A stretch of 64,000 bases of DNA from Patescibacteria group bacterium (GCA_018971305.1 JAGXBC010000001.1:186001-250000); one strand, 5' to 3'; positions 17,505 through 25,821 are shown, numbered from the stretch's first letter. Numbers and translations are program-made. Notes: generated by a model from the sequence alone, not told the origin.

Positions 17505-20500
17505 ATCTTCCTTACAGCCAACCAGGAATCCGCGCCGTTAACCTTCGTTTCCGCCTCCGCTTCAAATTTTTCCGATTTTTTATATTCTATCGCTTCGGCT
17601 CCGACCTCAACTTTCAAAACTTTTTCGTACTTGTAGATTGCGAGACGCACTTCCGCCGGCAACTGGGCCATCAATATCATTTTATCCTTCGGCTTAAGCC
17701 CGGATTTTTGCCGCAGCTCCTGAACGGCCCTTATTATCTCCCGCAATATACCCTCTTCGCGCAGTTCCGGCGTGACAACGGTATCCAGTTCAATTTCTTC
17801 CTTAAATCTGGCACTGAAAACAACTTTCTTAATATTCACCTCTTCTGCTAAAATACCAAGCAATTCTTTGGGAATCTTCAGCTTTCCGGTTTTAACCCTG
17901 AGTTCACCGAGAGGCTGACGGACTTTTATTCCCGCCTCCGCCCGCTTGGCCAATCCCAAACTAGCCAAACGCCTCACTTCGGCCATTCCTTCCAGTAATT
18001 TAGAATTTTGAGTTTTTAATTTTGGTTTTGTCTCCGGCCAATCTTCCAAATGAACTGATTCCTGCGTTCCGTTAAGTTCTCCGTAAAGTAATTCCGAAAA
18101 GAATGGTGCGAAGGGAGCTGTTAGTTTCGCCGTTTCACGCAGAACCAAGCCGAGTGTGGCGCAAGCCGAATCAAAATCCTTGGCGCTCTCCGGTTTTTGC
18201 AAGCGCCGGCGCGAACGGCGGATATACCAGCGCGACAGATCGTCAACCAACTTCTCTATAACAAGCGCGGCTTCTCTTATTTCGTATTTATCCAGGTGCT
18301 TTGTGGTATCGGCAACAGTTTCTCCGAGCCGAGACAGAATCCATTTGTCCAGAACATTGGTCGAGGATGGAATTTTATCTCCCGAACTTTTCTCGCTCGC
18401 ATATGTTTTATAAAATACCAAACTGTTCCAAAGAAGCATGTGCATCCTGCGGTATGTTTTCGAAATCTCGTTCTCGTCAAAATTTTTTGTCTCGCCCGGA
18501 GGATTCACGGTATAGAAATACCAGCGGACGGCATCAACTCCGTATTTATTGATAACCTCCCAGGGGTCAACTATATTCCCTTTGGACTTGGACATTTTCT
18601 GCCCGTGCTTATCGTTTATCAGCCCCAAAGAAACAACGTTCTTATATGGCGCCGGGTATCCCAAAGATGTAGCAACTGCAAGCAGGGTGTAAAACCATCC
18701 TCGCGTCTGATCCATTGCCTCCGAAATATAATCTGCCGGATAAGCGCGGCTTTTGTCTATAGCATCCTCATTCTCAAAAGGATAATGCTGCTGAGCGAAA
18801 GGCATTGAGCCGGAATCAAACCAGACGTCAGCTACTTCTTTGACCCGTCCTGTTCTCGCGCCGCATTGCGGGCAGGCAATATGGATACCATCGGCATATG
18901 GCTTGTGCAGGTCTATAACTCCAGTACCATCACGGGGCACTATCTTTAGAGTTAACTCTCTTGTTTCAGCTACGCCGATAAAATCCTGGCCACGGCTTAT
19001 TTTTTCCCGTATAGCGCGTTTTTCATCCCATGCTTCCGCCGCGTGCGTAAGCATCCAGATCGGATACTCATGGCTCACGAGCAGGATATTCTTGCCGCGG
19101 TATTTTTTTTCCAATTCCTGCAAAATTTCCCAAACCCGACTGCGCAAATCGCGCAGGGACTCGCCTCCTTCCGGCTTGCCCTCAAACTTTGATTCGTATG
19201 TGGGAAAAAGCTTATGGTAGCGGCTATCACGGCCCCCCTGAAGCATTGAACCCAAATCTACCTCGCGCAGACGTTTGTCGAAAACTACTTTTTTGACGCC
19301 CAATGCCTCCGCCGCAATCTCGGCTGTTTCTTTTGTCCGGATTATGTCCGAAGAAACGATGACGTCTATTTTTTTTCTGCTGCTTTTTAGTTTCTGCAAA
19401 AAATTTTTCGCCGACTTTTCCGCGAGCGAGCGGCCGATAACGGTCAAAGTGTTGTCTTTAGACCAACCGGAATCAATAAAGTGTTCGGCGTTGCTTTTCG
19501 CCTCTCCGTGCCGCATAACCCAATAATTATTCCTGGAACCTCCGGCAAGCTTACTGAGCTCGTCAATGCCTCCCGCCACTTCGCAGTGATTGCATTTTTT
19601 GCATTCCCAGATCGGTAACGGCGTTCCCCAGAACCGTTCACGGGAAAAATTCCAATCTTTAACCTCACGCAGCCATTCGCCGAAACGCCCCTGTTTTACG
19701 TATTCCGGCGTCCAATTGATTTTATTGTTATTGGCTATAAGCTGCTTCCTTAAACCGCTCATGGCTACGAACCAGGAATTTCTTGCGTAATATAGAATTG
19801 GCGTGCCGCACCGCCAGCAGTAGGGATAATCATGCTTGTAGGGAAGAACTTTCAGGAGCGAACCGCGCTGTTTTAAATGTTCAACGATGCCAGCCTCGGT
19901 TTCCTTGGACTTCGCGAACAGGCCGGAGAAACCAGAAACGTCCTTAGTGAACTTCCCAACTTCATCAACCGTGTGATACCTCGGTAAGCCGACTTTAAGT
20001 CCCAGCTGATAGTCATCTTCGCCGTACATAACCGCAGTGTGGACTACCCCGGTTCCCTCTGTCGTATTAACAAAATCGGCGTCGTAAACCTTGTACGAAC
20101 TTGGCGAACGCAATGCCGGAATTTCAAAAAGCGGCTCGTAGCTCAGGCCGATAAGTTCGTTCCCCTCAAAAATCTCCCTCAGGTCGGGGGCGGAACCAAA
20201 AATAGCGGGATTATTCTTAACGGCTTCCTCAGCTACAATCCAACGCTCTATTTTCCCGTCAATCATCTTCTTCAGTACGGCGTATTTGATGTTTTTACCA
20301 ACGGCCAAAGCCACATTTCCTGGGAGCGTCCACGGCGTAGTCGTCCAGGATAAAACATACGTATCATCTCCCGCCGAGAAATATCCGCCGATTTTCTGCC
20401 CCCTCTTCAATTTGAATTTTATATAAACGGAGTCATCAGTAGTTTCTTTGTAACCCAAAGCAAGCTCGTGCGAAGAAAGCGACGTGCCGCAGCGCACGCA

Positions 20501-21031
20501 CCAGGGAACTACCTTATGTCCCTTATAAAGAAGTTTTTTTGTCCAAAAGCGCTTTATTATCCACCAAAGAGTTTCTATGTAGGAGCTTTCGTAAGTTATG
20601 TAAGGGTCTTTCAGGTCCAGCCAAAAGCCCATCCGTTTTGTGAGGCGCTCCCATTCGTCTTTGTATTCCCAGACGGACTCGCGGCATTTTTTATTGAAGG
20701 CCTCAACGCCGTAGTTTTCAATGTCCTTTTTCGTTTTCAGGCCCAATTGTTTTTCCACCCCTATCTCCACGGGCAATCCGTGCGTGTCCCAGCCGCCTTT
20801 TCTCGGAACCAAATAGCCCCGCATCGCCTTGTAGCGTGGGATTATGTCTTTGAAGGCACGAGCCAGAATATGGTGCACGCCCGGCCTGCCGTTAGCAGTT
20901 GGCGGACCCTCGTAAAATATGAACTTTTTAGCGCCTTTCCGCTTAGCGAGAGTTTTTGCAAAAATGTCGCTTTCGTTCCAAAATTTCAAAACTTTTTCCT
21001 CCTCCTTGGGAAGATTGAATTCTTCGGGCAT
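17501..21031 (-). CDS. ileS: Isoleucyl-tRNA synthetase with inserted histidine-phosphatase domain
   Basis: 1176 residues. The IleRS part has the HIGH-like PGVHHILAR, a CP1 editing region, zinc-ribbon cysteines (CKKCNHC, CPQCGAR), DVWFDSGSMPFAQ, the KMSKS motif QKMSKSKGN and an anticodon-binding C-terminus. Between GGIDELSKLAGG and DLHKPYADG (about residues 500-705) sits an extra domain with the phosphoglycerate-mutase/histidine-phosphatase signature: catalytic RHGE (507-510), SSDIIRTKETAE, and a second catalytic-type His in VSHEYPI. The frame is continuous with no break. What the phosphatase acts on cannot be seen. The DGR reverse transcriptase ends 28 nt upstream. Confidence 0.93.
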   Translation of the reverse strand: MPEEFNLPKEEEKVLKFWNESDIFAKTLAKRKGAKKFIFYEGPPTANGRPGVHHILARAFKDIIPRYKAMRGYLVPRKGGWDTHGLPVEIGVEKQLGLKTKKDIENYGVEAFNKKCRESVWEYKDEWERLTKRMGFWLDLKDPYITYESSYIETLWWIIKRFWTKKLLYKGHKVVPWCVRCGTSLSSHELALGYKETTDDSVYIKFKLKRGQKIGGYFSAGDDTYVLSWTTTPWTLPGNVALAVGKNIKYAVLKKMIDGKIERWIVAEEAVKNNPAIFGSAPDLREIFEGNELIGLSYEPLFEIPALRSPSSYKVYDADFVNTTEGTGVVHTAVMYGEDDYQLGLKVGLPRYHTVDEVGKFTKDVSGFSGLFAKSKETEAGIVEHLKQRGSLLKVLPYKHDYPYCWRCGTPILYYARNSWFVAMSGLRKQLIANNNKINWTPEYVKQGRFGEWLREVKDWNFSRERFWGTPLPIWECKKCNHCEVAGGIDELSKLAGGSRNNYWVMRHGEAKSNAEHFIDSGWSKDNTLTVIGRSLAEKSAKNFLQKLKSSRKKIDVIVSSDIIRTKETAEIAAEALGVKKVVFDKRLREVDLGSMLQGGRDSRYHKLFPTYESKFEGKPEGGESLRDLRSRVWEILQELEKKYRGKNILLVSHEYPIWMLTHAAEAWDEKRAIREKISRGQDFIGVAETRELTLKIVPRDGTGVIDLHKPYADGIHIACPQCGARTGRVKEVADVWFDSGSMPFAQQHYPFENEDAIDKSRAYPADYISEAMDQTRGWFYTLLAVATSLGYPAPYKNVVSLGLINDKHGQKMSKSKGNIVDPWEVINKYGVDAVRWYFYTVNPPGETKNFDENEISKTYRRMHMLLWNSLVFYKTYASEKSSGDKIPSSTNVLDKWILSRLGETVADTTKHLDKYEIREAALVIEKLVDDLSRWYIRRSRRRLQKPESAKDFDSACATLGLVLRETAKLTAPFAPFFSELLYGELNGTQESVHLEDWPETKPKLKTQNSKLLEGMAEVRRLASLGLAKRAEAGIKVRQPLGELRVKTGKLKIPKELLGILAEEVNIKKVVFSARFKEEIELDTVVTPELREEGILREIIRAVQELRQKSGLKPKDKMILMAQLPAEVRLAIYKYEKVLKVEVGAEAIEYKKSEKFEAEAETKVNGADSWLAVRKI

Positions 21032-21058
21032 AGATTAAAAATATCACGTTATTCGTAT

Positions 21059-22027
21059 CTATTCAAAAAATCTGCTGCGTATTTTATGGGTATTGCCATG
21101 GCTCAAAAGTCCAAGATAAGCGTTAATCGTCGCTGGCGCTGGGTTGGCTATTACCATCTTTAACATTCTTCTTCTCGTCGTTGTCCGAAAAACACGGTGA
21201 TCAGGAAAATTTATCCACCCCAAAAAATCAACTCCGGACGCAATGGTATTTATGAAAATTTTATTTGGATGAAGCGTAAGTCGCAATTTATTTTCCAAAA
21301 ATTCTTTTATTTTTGGAACTAGAGATTCCAGCAATCCGCGGTTCTCCGAGAAAATAACGAAGTCGTCCGCATAACGTATATAGTGCCTTGTTTTCAGTTT
21401 GTGCTTCACAAACTGGTCAAACTCGTTCATATAAACATTTACAAAGAGTTGTGAAGTGAGGTTGCCGAGCGGTAAACCTTGTCCAGGCGCGCTTGATGAA
21501 AAACTCTCGATAACTCTTTCCAGGAGCCGCAGCGTATCAGCGTCTGGGATATATGAACGTAGAATATCAAGGAGGACGGCGTGGTCGATGTTGGCAAAAA
21601 ACTTTTGAATGTCACACCTGAGAACCCAGGAGGTACGCGTATTGTTCTTACTAATAATGCGGGCGAACGCGCGAAAACGATTCATTGCGGCATGCGTTCC
21701 TTTTCCGACTCGGCATGAGAACGAATCAGCTATGAAAGTTTTATCGAAGAACGGATAGAGCACCCGGTAGATGGCGTGATGGAGTAAGCGGTCGCGGACG
21801 GTTGCCTTGTGGATATTCCGCGGTTTCGGGTCGCAGATGTTGAATGCTTGATACCCACCGTGTCGGTACGCACCGTTCAAAATATCCGCGCGAAGTGATA
21901 GAATGTTATCCATAAGGCGCGATTGGAACTCCTGCACATCACGTTTCCCGCTCTTGCCGCGCAAAAATTCCCTCCAGGCCTCAAGCAGGTTTTCCACGCT
22001 TATGATTTCCTCAAATTTATGAACCAT
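21059..22027 (-). CDS. Reverse transcriptase of a diversity-generating retroelement
   Basis: 322 residues from ATG 22027. The longer frame to 22219 adds 64 residues unlike RT that cross a G11 run. Motifs in order: ATVRDRLLHHAIYRVLYPFFDKTFIADSFSC-type finger region, RCDIQKFFANIDH (first catalytic Asp), QGLPLGNLTSQLF (the block typical of DGR RTs), and YIRYADDFVIF (YADD). A LHPNKIFI and FLGW region ends the palm and there is no maturase domain. In DGRs the enzyme copies the TR RNA while misreading adenines. It is shorter than group II intron RTs and sits beside a TR, VR and Avd gene. Confidence 0.93.
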   Translation of the reverse strand: MVHKFEEIISVENLLEAWREFLRGKSGKRDVQEFQSRLMDNILSLRADILNGAYRHGGYQAFNICDPKPRNIHKATVRDRLLHHAIYRVLYPFFDKTFIADSFSCRVGKGTHAAMNRFRAFARIISKNNTRTSWVLRCDIQKFFANIDHAVLLDILRSYIPDADTLRLLERVIESFSSSAPGQGLPLGNLTSQLFVNVYMNEFDQFVKHKLKTRHYIRYADDFVIFSENRGLLESLVPKIKEFLENKLRLTLHPNKIFINTIASGVDFLGWINFPDHRVFRTTTRRRMLKMVIANPAPATINAYLGLLSHGNTHKIRSRFFE

Positions 22028-22060
22028 CTTAATTTTCACAATAAAAATTTTCAAGTAACT

Positions 22061-22071
22061 CCCCCCCCCCC
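22061..22071. repeat. Homopolymer run C11 (G11 on the RT strand)
   Basis: Eleven consecutive C lie between the divergent RT and avd reading frames. They are 33 nt upstream of the RT ATG and immediately before the Avd homology. Such runs often vary in length between cells. Confidence 0.8.
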
Positions 22072-22076
22072 GACAC

Positions 22077-22415
22077 ATCACGCTTCCTATCATCCAACAC
22101 CTGGTAGCGGCGTACAAAACCTGGCATGAATTTCTGCCGCATGTACCCAAGGATGCGAGATACTCGTTAGGAACTAAGGTCGACGCTTCGTTTATAGAAA
22201 CGATTGAAGCGGTATTCACCGCAAGCTATCTCAGTAGAGAGAGTAAACTTCCTTATCTCGAAAAAGCTGCCGCGAAACTGGACATGGTTAAATTCTTTCT
22301 CCAGATAATCTGGGAAGTCAAGGCGCTCGACAATAAAAAATATATTACACTCTCGGAAAAGCTGGATGAAATAGGCAGAATGCTCGGCGGATGGCTTAGG
22401 AAAATGTCTACTTAA
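22077..22415 (+). CDS. Avd-like four-helix-bundle accessory protein of the DGR, no canonical start codon
   Basis: The frame ends at TAA 22415 and codes about 112 residues that match the DGR accessory (Avd/four-helix bundle) family. YKTWHEFLPHVPKDARYSLG begins the conserved part, then SYLSRESKLPYLEKAA, LDMVKFFLQIIWEVKALDNKKY, and the hallmark C-terminus LDEIGRMLGGWL. Avd forms a pentamer that binds the RT. No ATG, GTG or TTG lies between the upstream in-frame stop (22056-22058) and the helices. Homology begins around an ATC at 22077 where an ATG would be expected. Removing one base of the C11 run would join it to an ATG at 22019. It is on the strand opposite to RT and target, which is unusual. 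Confidence 0.85.
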   Translation: MTLPIIQHLVAAYKTWHEFLPHVPKDARYSLGTKVDASFIETIEAVFTASYLSRESKLPYLEKAAAKLDMVKFFLQIIWEVKALDNKKYITLSEKLDEIGRMLGGWLRKMST

Positions 22416-22461
22416 ACCATTCCGCCGGACATCGCCCGTTGTTTTCATTTGCTGCCAATTA

Positions 22462-22579
22462 CTCGCGACGCGACCGTTGCGATTGAAGTCGTTGTCAAGC
22501 CAGTTCCAGTTCAGGTACCAGCGCTCGCCGTTCTGATTGAGGTAGGGAACGTTCCGGTTGCCGTTCGCGTTCAGCACGA
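22462..22579 (-). repeat. DGR template repeat (TR)
   Basis: 118 bp that aligns without gaps to 22922-23039. Eleven positions differ, and ten of them are adenines in the TR when read on the minus strand. This is the signature of adenine-directed mutagenesis, and it shows that this copy is the template. It is rich in AAY codons: read in frame it encodes many Asn (for example LNWNWLDNDFNRNGR). The last 27 bp (22462-22488) are identical in both copies and would hold the initiation-of-mutagenic-homing sequence. Confidence 0.95.
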
Positions 22580-22840
22580 ATGTGCGCAAGGCCGTCCGGG
22601 CCACCATCCTTCGAGTCACAAACAAAAACCATACTCTCGGGATTGTATCGTATTCGGAATTTTGAATTCCTTAGCCTCGCACACCAAGTAGCAACAATTA
22701 TGAAGCGATTAACGAATGCACGCTAGGAGAAAACCCGTCCTCCCCCATTCCGGCAGACGCCATCGCGGAATTCGATGCGCACAACCTTAGCCGTGCGCAT
22801 AATATCTACTATCCATAAGGATTATATCAAAAAAATTTAA

Positions 22841-22864
22841 TGGGCCCTAACGAATTAGGGCCCA
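22841..22864 (-). terminator. UUCG hairpin downstream of the DGR target gene
   Basis: Perfect 10-bp stem TGGGCCCTAA / TTAGGGCCCA with a TTCG loop on the minus strand, followed by ATTAAATTTTTTT. It lies 51 nt after the target stop. It fits a terminator, and it also resembles the stem-loop that assists retrohoming downstream of VR in some DGRs. Confidence 0.7.
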
Positions 22865-22914
22865 AGGGTTGAGGGTTCAAGCGACACAAAGGATCTGAGT
22901 CACAAGAACCAATG

Positions 22915-23535
22915 CTACTTGCTCGCGACGCGACCGTTGCGATTGAAGCCGCAGTCAAGCCAGCTCCGGCCCAGGTACCAGCGCTCGCCGTTCCGACTGA
23001 GGTAGGGAACGTTCCGGTAGCCGTTCGCGTACAGCACGACCAAACCCGGAAAATCGATGTAAACTTTTCCGAGAAGGGACATGAATACGGGGAATTCATC
23101 CTGGTGCTCAACAAGCCAAACGGCCTGCTGGTAACCCAGGACAAGATTCCGGCGGGACACGAGCCTGCGCTCGTATTCGCTGCCAACGATAGACTTCTCG
23201 TCAGAACGCAACAATGTGCCAAGACGGAGAATAACTTCATCGGTTGGCGAAGAGTCGGACTCGATTTTTTCGATCTGAGAGAACGCCCTGCGGAGTTCCT
23301 CGAGTGTCGGCTGCTTCAGGGCTGGAATCCGAACGGCGACATCTTCCATCGTCTTCCAGAATTCCAACATCTTGATCTCGGCGTTGCCGAGATAGATGTC
23401 ACGGACGCCTGAAAGGTTGGTGCCGGTTGAAAGCCATTTTACAAAATCGGGCGTGCAACCATTCCGCTCAAGCGCATGATCGAATTCTGCGGCTTGGCGA
23501 GCAAACATGACGGGTTGAGACTTGTCATTAGGCAT
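22915..23535 (-). CDS. DGR target protein with C-terminal variable region
   Basis: 206 residues. The last 41 residues (from VVLYANGYRNVPYLSRNGERW) are the variable C-type-lectin-like tip encoded by the VR. Compared with the peptide read from the TR, nine residues differ, mostly Asn changed to Tyr, Ser, Gly or Cys. The N-terminal 165 residues are mostly helical and I do not recognise a family. No signal peptide or membrane helix is visible. Translation starts at ATG 23535, 7 nt after AGGAGG. The promoter TTGACA-N18-TATAAT overlaps the end of argS, giving a leader of about 170 nt that contains a 16-bp inverted repeat. Confidence 0.9.
   Translation of the reverse strand: MPNDKSQPVMFARQAAEFDHALERNGCTPDFVKWLSTGTNLSGVRDIYLGNAEIKMLEFWKTMEDVAVRIPALKQPTLEELRRAFSQIEKIESDSSPTDEVILRLGTLLRSDEKSIVGSEYERRLVSRRNLVLGYQQAVWLVEHQDEFPVFMSLLGKVYIDFPGLVVLYANGYRNVPYLSRNGERWYLGRSWLDCGFNRNGRVASK
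22922..23039 (-). repeat. DGR variable repeat (VR) at the 3' end of the target gene
   Basis: Gapless 118-bp match to the TR at 22462-22579 with 11 substitutions, 10 at TR adenines on the coding strand (changed to G, T or C). The one exception is at 22968 on the plus strand, equivalent to TR 22508, and turns a Trp codon into Arg. The VR ends in the last codons of the target frame. Confidence 0.95.
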
Positions 23536-23616
23536 GACATGTCCTCCTTTTCTATGCGACGTGTTCCAGATTAGGAACGTGTCGCGATGCCACTGGCTCC
23601 CCCGATCAAACTGGGT

Positions 23617-23680
23617 TTTGCCATAGCAGAAAACTATCCGATTGCCTAGAGCTTATCGAAAGGCTTTCTGCTATGGCAAA
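23617..23680. repeat. 16-bp inverted repeat in the DGR target leader
   Basis: TTTGCCATAGCAGAAA (23617-23632) and its exact complement TTTCTGCTATGGCAAA (23665-23680) are separated by 32 nt. They lie inside the predicted 5' leader of the target gene and could fold into a strong hairpin or form an operator pair. Confidence 0.75.
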
Positions 23681-23713
23681 TGTAAATAAATCAGGTTTTC
23701 AAAGTACGCTACA

Positions 23714-23743
23714 ATTATACACCATATTACTATATTCTGTCAA
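23714..23743 (-). promoter_or_regulatory. Promoter of the DGR target gene
   Basis: TTGACA (complement 23738-23743), 18-nt spacer and TATAAT (complement 23714-23719), both perfect hexamers. It overlaps the last codons of argS. Confidence 0.8.
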
Positions 23744-25436
23744 TAGCAGTGATTCCCAATAAATTCAGCCCTTTTTCTATGATTTTCGCCGTTATATTAA
23801 TAAGCCCAAGAAGCGCGCTCCGCCGACTGGCGGATTCTTCTTTGAGTACCGGCGTGGTTTCGTATAAACGGTTAGCCAACACGGCCAGCTTATAAAGATA
23901 GTTAGCTAGGTTGCTCGTCTGCAGTGTTTCCCCACTTCGCGCCACTTCGTCGGGAAATTCAAAAATTTTCCGAGCGAGCGCAAGTTCAACATCAGAATTT
24001 AATAATGTAAAGTTCTTGCTTTTAGGTTTTAGAGCTTGGGACTTTCTTAAAATACTCTTAAGGCGGGCATACGTGTACTGCAAATACGGCCCGCTGTCTC
24101 CGGAAAAATCCAGCATTCTTTTCCAGTCAAAAACGATGTCGGTTGTGCGTCCCTCCCGCAAATCATTGTATTTCAAGGCTCCAACGGCAACCGCCTCAGC
24201 GATTTTATCTTTTTCTTTAGCCGATAATTCTTTATTTTTTTCTTCAACAATCTCCCTCGCCAGCTTGATAGCCTTACCTAAAACCTCTTTAAGTAATATG
24301 GTCCTCCCTTCGCGTGTAGCGAGCTTTTGGCCGCTCTCCCCTAGAACCAAACCGTATTTAACGTGCTTGAGTTCAACCCCATCGGCCAATCCAAGAATAT
24401 TAGTTATGGCGAAAAGCTGTTCAAAGTGCAGAGATTGTTCGTTGCCCACAACATATAAAATTTTCTCCGGCTTATATTTTTTGACACGGTATTCAATATT
24501 CGCAATATCGCGCGTAAGGTAAAGGGATGCTCCATCCGCTTTTTCTATTAACGCCGGAGGCAGATTGAACTTATCTAGTTTTATAACTATCGCGCCCTCG
24601 CTTTTTACGGCGACGCCGTCTTGCACAAGGCGCGAAACAAGCGGCTTCATATCTTTCTCAAAAAAGCTTTCGCCTTTCCATTCGTCGAACTCTACACCGA
24701 GCTCTTTATATGTTCTCTCGAATTCTTTAAGCGATTCTTTTTTAAACCATTGCCAAAGCTTGCGGTTTTCCTTATCGCCTTCTTCTAATTTTTTGAATTC
24801 TTCCTGGCCCTCCAGCTCCAATCCCGGGCGGGACTTCATCTCGTCGTGAAAGCGGACGTAGAGCTTCTGCAATTCCTCTATTGGTTTTTCTTCTATCTTT
24901 TTCTTATCGCCCCACATTTTATAGGCGGCGATAAGTTTGCCGAACTGCGTCCCCCAGTCGCCCAAATAATTCCAGCGGATAACTTTATATCCCAGTGATT
25001 CAAAAACATTGGCAAGCGCCGCGCCGATTATCGTTGTCCGCAAATGGCCCACGTGCATCATCTTCGCGATATTCGGCTGAGAATATTCAACGATAACGGT
25101 TTTGCTTTTTCCAATACTTCTCTCGCCATATTTTTTTATATTCTTGGTAACCATGGCCAATTCGTTTTGCAGCGCTTCAGGTGAAAACCAAAAGTTTATA
25201 AATCCCGGCGCAGCGGCTTCAACTTTTTGGAAAAACCCAGCCGGCGCAGCGGCACTAATTTTCTGCACCAATTCCCTGGCCAGTTCAAGAGGATTTTTCT
25301 TTTCCCGCTTAGCCAAAACCATAGCCAAGTTCGTGGAATAATGGCCGAAGTTTTCTTGTTCCGGAACTGTAACGCTAAAATCTCTGCCATCGGAAAACTC
25401 GGATAAAATTTTTATTATCTTATCTTTCATTACCAT
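23730..25436 (-). CDS. argS: Arginyl-tRNA synthetase
   Basis: 568 residues from ATG 25436. Class I synthetase with an N-terminal additional domain, the HIGH-like motif KMMHVGHLRTTIIG (about residue 124), YLGDWGTQFG, and a C-terminal DALR anticodon-binding domain ending ITAIDRI. In place of a clear KMSKS it has GQKLATREGRTI, as in many ArgRS enzymes. Alternative in-frame starts exist at 25457 and 25430. 25436 is preferred because TATATT (complement 25444-25449) ends 7 nt before it, the spacing seen at other genes here. Confidence 0.93.
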   Translation of the reverse strand: MVMKDKIIKILSEFSDGRDFSVTVPEQENFGHYSTNLAMVLAKREKKNPLELARELVQKISAAAPAGFFQKVEAAAPGFINFWFSPEALQNELAMVTKNIKKYGERSIGKSKTVIVEYSQPNIAKMMHVGHLRTTIIGAALANVFESLGYKVIRWNYLGDWGTQFGKLIAAYKMWGDKKKIEEKPIEELQKLYVRFHDEMKSRPGLELEGQEEFKKLEEGDKENRKLWQWFKKESLKEFERTYKELGVEFDEWKGESFFEKDMKPLVSRLVQDGVAVKSEGAIVIKLDKFNLPPALIEKADGASLYLTRDIANIEYRVKKYKPEKILYVVGNEQSLHFEQLFAITNILGLADGVELKHVKYGLVLGESGQKLATREGRTILLKEVLGKAIKLAREIVEEKNKELSAKEKDKIAEAVAVGALKYNDLREGRTTDIVFDWKRMLDFSGDSGPYLQYTYARLKSILRKSQALKPKSKNFTLLNSDVELALARKIFEFPDEVARSGETLQTSNLANYLYKLAVLANRLYETTPVLKEESASRRSALLGLINITAKIIEKGLNLLGITAIDRI

Positions 25437-25470
25437 TAAGAATAATATAAAAAGCAATAATTGTCGCAGA

Positions 25471-25500
25471 AAACAAAAACCGCCGCTTTTATGCGACGGT
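25471..25500 (-). terminator. Terminator after the small membrane protein at 25513
   Basis: On the minus strand ACCGTCGC / GCGGCGGT (one U-G pair) with a short loop and a TTTTTGTTTT tail. Confidence 0.7.
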
Positions 25501-25512
25501 GGATTCCCAAGG

Positions 25513-25743
25513 TCAGCGAAACTTCAAGCCGTATTTAAAAAGAAAGTCGTGCATAACCAATACGCAAATCAGAGCGCTAACTAAACCGGCTGGACCAGAT
25601 ATTCCGACGAAAGCTGCTGAAATCTGGTGTTGAACCTTGCATTCCGTTGCCACTTGAGAAAATTTCCCCTGTAAATAGGCGAAATATCCTCCGTATACCA
25701 AAATCGCGCAAACAATCCATATCACAACAAATAAAACGGTCAT
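25513..25743 (-). CDS. Small two-helix membrane protein, unknown
   Basis: 76 residues from ATG 25743, preceded by GAGAGG with a 5-nt gap. The first 25 residues form a membrane helix (VLFVVIWIVCAILVYGGYFAYL) and a second lies near the C-terminus (GLVSALICVLVMHDFLF), with a single Cys-Gln-rich loop between. No family is recognised. It has its own terminator, so it is probably a separate transcript between smpB and argS. Confidence 0.65.
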   Translation of the reverse strand: MTVLFVVIWIVCAILVYGGYFAYLQGKFSQVATECKVQHQISAAFVGISGPAGLVSALICVLVMHDFLFKYGLKFR

Positions 25744-25821
25744 ATTCACCTCTCAAACGTATTTCTGATGATCATACTACATCGCGTGCGACCACGGGTC
25801 AAACAGCTTATAATTTAATAA

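Noticed and set aside
17501..21031. Two separate genes (IleRS fragments around a phosphatase gene)
   Set aside because: The frame is uninterrupted over 1176 codons and the synthetase sequence resumes correctly on both sides of the phosphatase domain.
21923..22129. 68-codon plus-strand frame crossing the C11 run
   Set aside because: It is antisense to the RT N-terminus and matches nothing. It matters only as a possible 5' extension of Avd if the C run is one base shorter.
22028..22219. 64-residue N-terminal extension of the RT
   Set aside because: The added residues are unlike RT sequences, cross the G11 run and overlap Avd. The RT homology begins at ATG 22027.
22167..22625. 152-codon minus-strand frame across the template repeat
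   Set aside because: It reads through the TR and then antisense to the Avd gene. The plus-strand Avd frame has clear family conservation, so this frame is a by-product of the TR.
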